From contig JBIILZ010000183.1 of the NCBI GenBank assembly GCA_044338255.1, positions 1 to 5,196 on the forward strand: a stretch of DNA of 5,196 bases, in the 5' to 3' direction. Below the pieces are notes generated by a model. It did no database searches, had not been told where the DNA came from, and worked only from the letters and a program-made list of their open reading frames with translations. This document shows, one piece after another, positions 1 to 5,196 of the stretch (position 1 is the first letter of the stretch; each line of letters opens with the position of its first letter). The DNA comes from CAIUVD01 sp044338255 (lineage in GTDB: Bacteria; Planctomycetota; UBA11346). The translations under genes and the position numbers were made by a program.

Positions 1-2
1 AG

Positions 3-764
3 GCCAAGGTCTGGGGGGTGTTTTCGCTGACTGGCGAACGCCACGAGGAGCACCCGCACAAAGCCCCTTACAACACCCTGATCCTTATGAATGATCAGGG
101 CGAGATCGTACAGAAATACCGCAAGAGCATGCCGTGGGTCCCGATCGAGGGCTGGTACCCGGGCAACTGCACCTACGTCTCGGACGGGCCCAAGGGGATG
201 AAGATCAGCCTGATCATCTGTGATGACGGTAATTACCCAGAAATCTGGCGGGATTGCGCGATGAAGGGTGCTGAGCTGATCATCCGCTGCCAGGGCTACA
301 TGTACCCGGCGAAGGAGCAGCAGATCCTGATTTCCAAAGCCATGGCCTTCGCCAACAATGTCTACGTCGCCGTCGCCAACGCGGCAGGTTTCGACGGCGT
401 CTACAGCTACTTCGGCCATTCGGCGATCATCGGTTTCGACGGCCGGACCCTGGGCGAATGTGGCGAGGAAGACATGGGTATTCAATACGCCGCCCTGTCC
501 AAGCACCTGATCCGAGATTTCCGGCGCAACGGCCAGTCGGAAAATCACCTGTTCAAGCTGCTCCACCGGGGCTACACGGGGAAGATCAATTCCCGCGAGG
601 GCGACCAGGGCGTGTCCTCGTGCCCGTACAGCTTCTACGCGAAGTGGATCAACGATCCCGAGGGTGCCCGGGCCCAGGTGGAATCCTTCACCAGGACCAC
701 GGTGGGCACCGATGAAGCGCCGATCGATGGCATTCCGAATCAGAGCACGCCTGGCCATCATTGA
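3..764 (+). CDS. amiE: Aliphatic amidase AmiE, 5'-truncated by the window edge
   Basis: Nitrilase-superfamily amidase that hydrolyses short aliphatic amides to the carboxylate and ammonia in the cytoplasm. The visible part begins in frame at base 3 (AKVWGVFSLTGERHEEHP), which aligns with about residue 94 of the 346-residue Pseudomonas aeruginosa AmiE as I remember it. The remaining residues end exactly at the expected position 346, so only the N-terminal ~93 residues, including the catalytic Glu59, lie outside. In AmiE numbering the visible catalytic residues are Lys134 (YRKSMPW, bases 123-125), Glu142 (IEGWYPG, 147-149) and the nucleophile Cys166 (LIICDDGNYPEIW, 219-221). The motif CQGYMYPAKEQQ and the stretch NAAGFDGVYSYFGHSAIIGF are also conserved. 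The 3' end shows no truncation. The stop is TGA at 762-764, 39 bases before an AAA+ ATPase gene, suggesting co-transcription. Family assignment is very secure; the promoter and start codon are not visible. Confidence 0.97.
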   Translation, partial: AKVWGVFSLTGERHEEHPHKAPYNTLILMNDQGEIVQKYRKSMPWVPIEGWYPGNCTYVSDGPKGMKISLIICDDGNYPEIWRDCAMKGAELIIRCQGYMYPAKEQQILISKAMAFANNVYVAVANAAGFDGVYSYFGHSAIIGFDGRTLGECGEEDMGIQYAALSKHLIRDFRRNGQSENHLFKLLHRGYTGKINSREGDQGVSSCPYSFYAKWINDPEGARAQVESFTRTTVGTDEAPIDGIPNQSTPGHH

Positions 765-770
765 CCAGCC

Positions 771-804
771 CGATGCCCTGACCAACACGATGCCCTGACC
801 AACA
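771..804 (+). repeat. Perfect 17-bp tandem duplication just before the ATPase start codon
   Basis: Two identical 17-base units (CGATGCCCTGACCAACA) lie at 771-787 and 788-804. They fill most of the gap between the amiE stop and the ATPase ATG; the last base of the second unit is the A of that ATG. No purine-rich Shine-Dalgarno sequence is visible in the repeat. The unit length is not a multiple of three. Either a replication-slippage duplication or a leader element is possible. Confidence 0.9.
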
Positions 805-1592
805 TGATGAATGATCACCGTATTTCGACCGAGCCGTTCTACCAACCGGTGAAAGACGAGTGTACCCTCTTCACCGCCGCCCACGCCCGGCGTCTACCGG
901 TCCTCCTCAAAGGACCCACGGGGTGCGGCAAAACCCGGTTCGTCGAACACATGGCTTGGCGCTTGGGCCAGCCCCTCATCACCGTCGCTTGCCATGACGA
1001 CCTGACTGCCGGCGATCTCACCGGACGCTGGCTCCTGGATGCGGACGGGACCCGCTGGCAGGACGGACCGCTGACCCAGGCGGCCCGTCACGGGGCGATC
1101 TGCTACCTCGACGAACTGGTCGAGGCCCGGGCCGACACGACGGTGATTCTTCATCCGTTGACCGACACCCGACGCATCCTGCCCCTGGAAAAACGAGGCG
1201 AAATCCTGCACGCCCATGCGGACTTCCACTTGGTGGTATCGTACAATCCCGGCGGCTCGGCAAAAACCTTGAAGACCTCCACTCGCCAACGCTTCTGCGC
1301 CCTGGAATTCACCTACCCGGAGCCTGCCGCCGAGGCCGCCATCATCGTCCGCGAATCCACCTGCGAGGCTGCATTCGCCATGAAGCTGGTGGCCTTCGCC
1401 GGCCGCACCCGGCGACTCCAGGGCATCGGCCTGGAAGCCGGTGCCTCCACCCGGATGCTGGTCCATGCCGGCGCCCTGGCCCAGCAGGGCGTGGGCCTCC
1501 GTGAGGCGTGCGCGATGGCGGTGGTCGCCGCTCTCAGCGACGATGCGGAGATCACCGAGGCGCTGAAGGCGGCCCTCGATGCTTCTTTCTGA
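804..1592 (+). CDS. NorQ/CbbQ-type AAA+ (MoxR-clade) ATPase
   Basis: AAA+ ATPase of the NirQ/NorQ/CbbQ/GpvN group, 262 residues, close to the usual ~260-270. Members form hexameric cytoplasmic motors that work with a vWA partner to activate a client enzyme (NO reductase for NorQ-NorD, Rubisco for CbbQ-CbbO). Visible motifs are Walker A GPTGCGKT (37-44), AICYLDE Walker B (98-104), sensor-1 SYNP (146-149) and the arginine-finger-like STRQRF (159-164). The motif ITVACHDDLTAGDLTGR (59-75) is typical of the group. The loop between NPG and STRQRF is about two residues shorter than in the CbbQ/NorQ sequences I recall. The start is the first of two adjacent ATGs (804, 807); no clear ribosome-binding site precedes either, so coupling to amiE translation is possible. 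The stop lies inside the next gene (14-base overlap). The position after amiE recalls amiB of the Pseudomonas amidase operon, but orthology is not shown. The client is unknown. Confidence 0.93.
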   Translation: MMNDHRISTEPFYQPVKDECTLFTAAHARRLPVLLKGPTGCGKTRFVEHMAWRLGQPLITVACHDDLTAGDLTGRWLLDADGTRWQDGPLTQAARHGAICYLDELVEARADTTVILHPLTDTRRILPLEKRGEILHAHADFHLVVSYNPGGSAKTLKTSTRQRFCALEFTYPEPAAEAAIIVRESTCEAAFAMKLVAFAGRTRRLQGIGLEAGASTRMLVHAGALAQQGVGLREACAMAVVAALSDDAEITEALKAALDASF

Positions 1593-1632
1593 GCCACCTG
1601 CTTCTGAGCCACCTGCTTCTGAGCCACCTGCT
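1588..1632 (+). repeat. Three perfect 15-bp tandem repeats encoding SEPPA x3
   Basis: The unit TCTGAGCCACCTGCT occurs at 1588-1602, 1603-1617 and 1618-1632 with no mismatch. In the vWA frame each copy encodes Ser-Glu-Pro-Pro-Ala. In the ATPase frame each copy contains a TGA, the first of which (1590-1592) is the actual stop. Because 15 is a multiple of three, gain or loss of copies would keep the vWA gene in frame. A likely slippage-prone site. Confidence 0.95.
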
Positions 1633-1944
1633 GAATTGCCGATTCCGGGACGGACCCTGGGCCTGCTGGCCGGGCTCATCCACGCACCGGGACTGGACAT
1701 CACCCGCCGCGACGACGACCGGGGAAATCCCGCCCTCAGTGATACGGGGTTGGCCTTTCCGACCATCGTCCATGACGCCGCGTGGTATCGGGCGGCCACC
1801 GCCCATGCCGCCGCCCACCGGCGATTCGCCCGGGTTCCCCTCGACCGTACGCGGTTGACGCCCATCGCCCAGGTCCTCATCGGCGCTGCGGAAGATGCCC
1901 GGGTAGAATGGCGGCTTGGCCAGGAACTGCCCGGCCTGCAGCGC

Positions 1945-1947
1945 TAG
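1945..1947 (+). other. In-frame TAG (amber) inside the vWA gene
   Basis: The codons read CTG CAG CGC TAG TGG CGA GCC. The same frame stays open from 1579 to 1944 and from 1948 to 3222, and the protein on both sides resembles one NorD-type domain. A one-base change from CAG (Gln) or TTG (Leu) would create it. From memory, related proteins have a PGL-R-R-hydrophobic-W pattern here, which slightly favours an original Leu. Confidence 0.95.
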
Positions 1948-3233
1948 TGGCGAGCCCAGCACCAGGCTATTCCGGAACGAGGAAACGACTTCCTGGCCCT
2001 GCTTGCCCGCCTTGCCCGGCGACTGGCGGATCCTGACTACCGGGATGACCATCCCTGGATCGCCAAAGGCGAAGCCCTGATCTTCACCGATGCCGCGCAC
2101 ACGGCCTTGGTGAATCCCGCCGGCGACGAAGCCTGGCTGCGCCAAACCGCCAGCCGCCTGGGTCACGACATCGGCCAAATGCGCCTGCCGTTCAACCCCC
2201 GCACCTACACGGTGGAACCGGCTTACCGGGACGATCACCGCTGCCTGTGGCGCCCCAGTGCTGCTGCGCCGAGCACCGTCAGTGCCGTTGCAGCACCGCC
2301 GCCCAGTCCCGGTACGCTGGATCCCGCCCCGGAAGCCCTCGCCGCCGTGGCCATTCATCGTTACCCAGAATGGGACCGGCTAATCGCCCGCCATCGCCCT
2401 GCGTGGACCACCATTCAGATCCGCTACCTGCCCCTCGCCCCGCCCGCTACCGATTCGCCGGAGCGCACGGCTTCCCTCGGTCGTTTGGCTCAGGTCGTGC
2501 CCGCCCTGGCCGCACGTCAGAGCGAGCGTCGTCCGCGGCTCGCCCAGGGTGCTGACCTTGACCTACCGGCCGTGGTAGCCGCCCAGATCGATCGACGCCT
2601 GGGCCGTACCGTGGACGATCGGGTCTACACCGACACGGCATTTCGCCGCGTCCCTTTGGCCCTGGTGATCGTCGTGGATGCGTCGGCGTCCACCGCCATC
2701 CGCCCGGATTCAGATCAACCCAGTGTGCTCGAACAGATGGAAATGACCGCCGGCGACTTGGCTACCGCCTGGCGGCGGAGTGCCGGCCCCTGCATCGTCC
2801 AGGCATTTCGCTCCCGAGGACGCCATGACGTCGACATCCTGACGCTCGGCACGACGCAGGGCCCCCTGCTCATACCTCCAGGAACCCTCGTTGGTGCGGG
2901 ATCCACCCGCCTGGGAGCGGCAATCCGCCATGCTACCGCCACGGCCAAAGCAGTGCACGGCGGACCTTGCCGGATCCTGATCCTGACGGATGGCCAACCC
3001 CACGACATCGATTGTCACGATCCACGCTATCTGGTGGAGGACGCCCGTCAGGCCGTGACCGCCGCGCACGATCGCGGCGTCACCGTGCACGCCCTCGGGT
3101 ACGGACCGCAAGTTGCCGATGCTGCCGTAGGCCGCTGCCTAGATCATATCTTCGGCCGGGGGTGCTGGGCACCGCTGCGCCGGGTGGCAGACCTGCCACG
3201 ACGATTGGCGATGTTGAATCGCTGAGGCATGAA

Positions 3234-3668
3234 TCAGCTCCGGCTCCAAGCTCCTGACCTCAGTTGTAGCGACGGCGAAACGCCGTCTGGGTCATCGACA
3301 GCATCGACGTACATTCCTGGGATCGACGACCTTATGTGTTCTTCAATATGCGGGTGTCCTTTATGTGCTGCCTGCTTGGCTTCGGCATCGGTCAGCTGCG
3401 GCAGAACCACGTCGATCCAGACGTTCTCCCCGGCTACCGGTGTACTATTCGTACTTTCCTTACCAGCGACTCGGATGGTGTATTCTTTGTCTTCAAGCTG
3501 CCACAGCTCGATGGGATTGACCTGTACCTTGCATACCGCCAACGCCTCCTTCATCCGATGCGCGCCATTCGCCCCAGCATACTGCTGGCTCACCGCATCC
3601 GCATAGGCTTTGATTACACCCGCCCCCCTCCTCGATGGTGCACACAACGAACTTGGGAAACTGCTCAC
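3234..3668 (-). CDS. Small unrecognised protein, coupled to the nuclease-like gene
   Basis: I do not recognise this family. The chosen start is GTG at 3668, which overlaps the upstream TGA stop as GTGA, the usual arrangement for translational coupling; this gives 144 residues. An in-frame ATG at 3803 would overlap the upstream gene by about 140 bases and is less likely. The body (VIKAYADAVSQQYAGANGAH, then MKEALAVCKVQVNPIELWQL and KEYTIRVAGKE) reads as a soluble, mixed alpha/beta protein. No signal peptide or membrane segment is visible. Residues 1-17 (MSSFPSSLCAPSRRGAG) look unlike the rest: the +1 alternative frame there reads FPKFVVCTIEEG, suggesting two compensating indels or a misread G run. 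The 3' end holds a 7-bp hairpin and stops 8 bases from the convergent vWA gene. G+C is lower than in the left block. The existence of a gene is fairly likely; its N-terminus is uncertain. Confidence 0.6.
   Translation of the reverse strand: MSSFPSSLCAPSRRGAGVIKAYADAVSQQYAGANGAHRMKEALAVCKVQVNPIELWQLEDKEYTIRVAGKESTNSTPVAGENVWIDVVLPQLTDAEAKQAAHKGHPHIEEHIRSSIPGMYVDAVDDPDGVSPSLQLRSGAWSRS
3271..3287. other. 7-bp perfect stem-loop near the convergent gene ends
   Basis: GACGGCG, a three-base AAA loop and CGCCGTC form a perfect GC-rich hairpin at 3271-3287. It lies within the last codons of the minus-strand small gene and about 45 bases beyond the vWA stop on the plus strand. No T-run follows on either strand, so it is not a standard intrinsic terminator. 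A weak or bidirectional transcription-end role is conceivable because there are only 8 bases between the convergent stop codons. Confidence 0.5.
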
Positions 3669-4969
3669 TTTCTCTTCCGCTTCTTCTTGCTGCTTTTGGG
3701 CTGGTCCGGGTATTCGTCCTCCGAGTAGCGACCCATTTGAGGACTCTTGAAATGGCCCAACCCCTGCAACATTTCCATGTCGGTCTGTCTCTGGGGCGTC
3801 CATTCAGGGTACCAGATCATCGTGGCTACGTGTGACCGCAGCGGATTCCCGTCGATCGGCTGCGTAGCCAAACCGACGGCGCGCAGTTCCTTGATATGTC
3901 CACGGGCGATCCCAATGGCGACATGGCATCGGGCTGCCAATTCGGAAATGATGTACTTCTGGTCCTCGTCACGCTGAACGCGCATGAACACATACAAGCT
4001 GTTGTCGGGGGAGATGACCATTCTCGCCCGCAGTTTTTCGTCCTGAAGTACCCCAAAGAGAGCCTTGGAGAGCACGCGACGATTGAACCTCGGTTCGGCA
4101 GCAAGATGGCGTAGCAGCGGTTCCATGCTGTCCTTGCCAGTCCCCGCGATGTAGGTGTCACCCACTTGATGTGTAATGAGATCGGCGATCACGATGTCCC
4201 ACAACTCACTGACCCGATCGCGCCGCAGCCGATCCTTGTATTCTTCTTGCTTCGCGAGCTTTTCCCAATGGCCACCGTCGAGAAAAACCATGTCTTTGTC
4301 TGACCAGTTTGGCAATTTCCGATTGTCCCGCACGTACAATGCCAGCAGATCCAGTTCGGACTCAAAAATCAGTCCCTTGGTGCGCGCAAAGAAGTCCTCC
4401 TTATCGCGGAGATACCGTGTGAAGTCGTCGATGGTGGACAGCTCGTTGAGCAGCGTCTCCAAGCTCTCTTCAGTGAAGACGTGGACGATGTCTTCCTTCT
4501 TTTCACCTTCCTGACCGAGGCCGATGGGAATCCACCCTTTGCTGCCAAGCGAGACGCTGATGCAGTGAATACGCTTCGCGGCGATATTTTCGATGGTGAT
4601 CCTCGAGGTCAGTCCTCGCGCTCGGATCTCATAGCTTCCCTGCTTCATGAGGTAACGCTTCGCGCCGAGTGCTTGGCGAAGAGACTTCTCAATGGCTCGC
4701 TTCCGCCATCGCTCGGCTTGTATGGCTGCGTTGGGGGCATCGGGGTCGAAGTCGACGCGCTTGACCGAGATGATGAGTAGGTGATCGCCGAAGGCGACCA
4801 GGACGTCGCACAGTTCTGAGCCATCGTGGCGAAGCGGATTCAGGTAGCTCCACAGCGGGAAGAACAGCTTCCGGCAATGACCAAAGACCAGTTCTTCGCT
4901 GGGATCCTGGGCGCGAATGGGCTCTGGCTCGCTATTGTCCTTCTTCGGATTGACAGCGTCATCAGCCAT
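3665..4969 (-). CDS. PD-(D/E)xK nuclease-like protein of unknown function
   Basis: A 434-residue protein starting at ATG 4969. A GTG at 4975 is also in frame, but AAGAAG upstream is better spaced for the ATG. The N-terminal part carries E26 (SEELVFGHCRKLFF), then ELCDVLVAFGDHLLIISVKR with D55, S68 and K70. An acidic residue followed by a hydrophobic strand ending in S-x-K resembles the core of the PD-(D/E)xK fold, here with Ser where Glu or Asp is usual. This could mean a diverged or inactive nuclease. The middle (about 140-330) is rich in charged helices. Around 340-368, ELAARCHVAIGIARGHIKEL weakly resembles a helix-turn-helix. The C-terminus is strongly basic (PKSSKKKRKRK), suiting nucleic-acid contact. 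No membrane or signal segments are visible. It is followed by a small gene with a GTGA overlap. G+C is about 53% in a sampled line, against about 65% to the left, suggesting transfer. A real gene is very likely; nuclease function is an inference. Confidence 0.82.
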   Translation of the reverse strand: MADDAVNPKKDNSEPEPIRAQDPSEELVFGHCRKLFFPLWSYLNPLRHDGSELCDVLVAFGDHLLIISVKRVDFDPDAPNAAIQAERWRKRAIEKSLRQALGAKRYLMKQGSYEIRARGLTSRITIENIAAKRIHCISVSLGSKGWIPIGLGQEGEKKEDIVHVFTEESLETLLNELSTIDDFTRYLRDKEDFFARTKGLIFESELDLLALYVRDNRKLPNWSDKDMVFLDGGHWEKLAKQEEYKDRLRRDRVSELWDIVIADLITHQVGDTYIAGTGKDSMEPLLRHLAAEPRFNRRVLSKALFGVLQDEKLRARMVISPDNSLYVFMRVQRDEDQKYIISELAARCHVAIGIARGHIKELRAVGLATQPIDGNPLRSHVATMIWYPEWTPQRQTDMEMLQGLGHFKSPQMGRYSEDEYPDQPKSSKKKRKRK

Positions 4970-4981
4970 GCCCACTTCTTA

Positions 4982-5125
4982 CTAGCTGATCCGATTTACA
5001 CCACGCCCCGGTGATGGCTCGATGTGGATCGGCGGCATCGCCCGGTCGTAGTCCTCCCGCAGATCGCCCGCAATGGCATTGCGATAACAACGATGTGTGA
5101 AACAGCCTGAAAAATCAGGGATATT
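4982..5125 (-). other. Short open frame without a good start codon, possible gene remnant
   Basis: Reading leftward, the frame is open from just after a TGA at 5128-5126 to a TAG at 4984-4982. The part after CYRN (from about 5083) reads AIAGDLREDYDRAMPPIHIE then PSPGRGVNRIS, which has protein-like composition and higher G+C than its upstream part. The only ATG is internal (RAMPP), leaving about 18 residues. It may be the tail of a decayed gene joined to unrelated DNA. I do not recognise the family, and chance is possible. Confidence 0.25.
5069..5083. promoter_or_regulatory. 15-bp inverted repeat (7-bp arms, 1-base centre)
   Basis: CGCAATG-G-CATTGCG is perfectly symmetrical around base 5076. 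The compact symmetry is what a dimeric repressor site would look like, and it lies about 100 bases upstream of the nuclease-like gene start. It also falls inside the short open frame noted here, so it may be incidental. Confidence 0.35.
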
Positions 5126-5129
5126 TCAC
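5097..5129. promoter_or_regulatory. 33-bp interrupted palindrome between divergent genes
   Basis: The outer arms are GTGAAA (5097-5102) and TTTCAC (5124-5129). The inner arms are CCTGA (5106-5110) and TCAGG (5115-5119) around AAAA. The internal spacers are 3 and 4 bases. It could be an operator serving one or both divergent genes, or a hairpin in a leftward leader RNA. There is no T-run on the plus strand; on the minus strand the T's are in the loop, so it is not a terminator. Confidence 0.45.
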
Positions 5130-5163
5130 TTGTATGTAGCCTGCAGTAAATTTTGGCGACTGC

Positions 5164-5196
5164 ATGGACATCTCTCGTCGCGCACTGCGCTATCCC
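5164..5196 (+). CDS. Possible gene start, cut by the window end
   Basis: ATG at 5164 opens an 11-codon frame, MDISRRALRYP, running off the window. The pattern M-(N/D)-I-S followed by A-(L/I)-R-x-P is common at the start of RND-family inner-membrane efflux permeases, just before their first transmembrane helix. No clear ribosome-binding site precedes it. The assignment rests on 11 residues, so it is only a suggestion. Confidence 0.3.
   Translation, partial: MDISRRALRYP

Larger units (their letters stand above)
1579..3225 (+). pseudogene. NorD/CbbO-like vWA-domain protein gene interrupted by one in-frame amber codon
   Basis: Partner gene of the AAA+ ATPase, starting at ATG 1579 inside the end of that gene. 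Without the amber at codon 123 (1945-1947) it would encode 548 residues, somewhat shorter than NorD (roughly 600+) or CbbO, as I recall them. Order of parts: three SEPPA repeats (residues 4-18); a conserved helical N-terminal region ending in VLIGAAEDARVEWRLGQELPGL (about 100-121); the amber; a continuing NorD-like region (WRAQHQAIPERGNDFLALLA); a Pro/Ala-rich linker (about 225-250); and a C-terminal vWA domain. The metal-site (MIDAS) residues are complete: D367-x-S369-x-S371 (VVDASAST), Thr443 (GSTRLGAAI) and Asp471 (ILTDGQPHD). The frame is unshifted across 1947, so this is a point nonsense change, a sequencing error or a readthrough site, not a long-decayed gene. Possible restart codons after the amber (for example GTG 2110) lack a ribosome-binding site. 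Family assignment is secure; functional state is not. Confidence 0.88.
4970..5163. other. Intergenic region between divergent genes
   Basis: About 190 bases separate the nuclease-like gene (leftward) from a possible rightward gene at 5164. The part at 5101-5160 is about 42% G+C, the most AT-rich stretch in the window, and holds the two inverted repeats listed separately. No convincing -35/-10 pair could be fixed on either strand: TAAATT at 5147-5152 is a weak rightward -10 candidate lying very close to the ATG. No RNA gene was seen. Confidence 0.5.

Noticed and set aside
1945..1947. Amber codon as a pyrrolysine site
   Set aside because: vWA/NorD proteins are not known pyrrolysine proteins and nothing in the window suggests pyl genes; a point mutation or sequencing error is simpler.
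894..2358. Long minus-strand open frames antisense to the ATPase and vWA genes (894-1880 and 1552-2358)
   Set aside because: Their translations are Gly/Arg/Ala-rich with no recognisable motifs, as expected for shadows of GC-rich coding DNA. The plus strand there encodes clear AAA+ and vWA motifs.
2107..3225. Treating the part after the amber codon as an independent 372-residue gene starting at TTG 2107
   Set aside because: The TTG has no ribosome-binding site, the frame is continuous with the upstream part, and NorD-like sequence begins before 2107 (from 1948). It is better described as one interrupted gene.
3229..3835. Plus-strand open frames opposite the small minus-strand gene (3229-3606, 3336-3728, 3635-3835)
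   Set aside because: Cys/Ser-rich translations without domain features, overlapping the better-supported minus-strand pair. The GTGA overlap supports the minus strand.
4176..4780. Plus-strand open frames antisense to the nuclease-like gene
   Set aside because: Ser-rich or low-complexity translations typical of antisense shadows; the minus-strand product has structured motifs.
5069..5129. Inverted repeats read as insertion-sequence ends
   Set aside because: No transposase and no second matching terminal repeat or target-site duplication is visible in the window.

Overview
The window looks like a GC-rich proteobacterial chromosome segment. Sampled lines are about 65% G+C on the left and about 53% on the right. 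Proteobacterial origin rests on the very close match of the first gene to the aliphatic amidase AmiE of Pseudomonas and relatives, and on a NorQ/CbbQ-type AAA+ ATPase paired with a NorD/CbbO-type von Willebrand A (vWA) protein. The species cannot be named from this window.

Left block, plus strand (1-3225): the 3' two-thirds of amiE, then 39 bases carrying a perfect 17-bp tandem duplication, then a 262-residue NorQ/CbbQ-like ATPase. A vWA gene overlaps the ATPase gene by 14 bases. The spacing suggests one transcription unit: an amidase followed by a two-part AAA+/vWA remodelling machine. The P. aeruginosa amidase operon also places an ATP-binding protein gene (amiB) right after amiE. The vWA reading frame runs from 1579 to 3225 but is broken once by an in-frame amber codon at 1945-1947. 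There is no frameshift, and recognisable protein sequence continues on both sides. The N-terminus of the vWA protein is encoded by three perfect copies of a 15-bp unit that also contain the ATPase stop codon.

Right block, minus strand (3234-4969): two co-directional genes joined by a GTGA stop/start overlap and converging on the vWA gene with only 8 bases between the stops. The upstream gene encodes a 434-residue protein with a PD-(D/E)xK-nuclease-like N-terminal signature and a very basic C-terminus. The downstream gene encodes a roughly 144-residue protein I do not recognise; its first residues look frame-disturbed. The lower G+C and separate orientation suggest an acquired accessory module, possibly defence-related, but no function is established.

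Right end (4970-5196): an intergenic region, AT-rich in its outer half, with two inverted repeats (5069-5083 and 5097-5129). It also holds a short minus-strand reading frame that may be a gene remnant, and the first 11 codons of a possible plus-strand gene at 5164 whose start weakly resembles RND efflux permeases. No tRNA, rRNA, CRISPR array or complete insertion sequence was seen.
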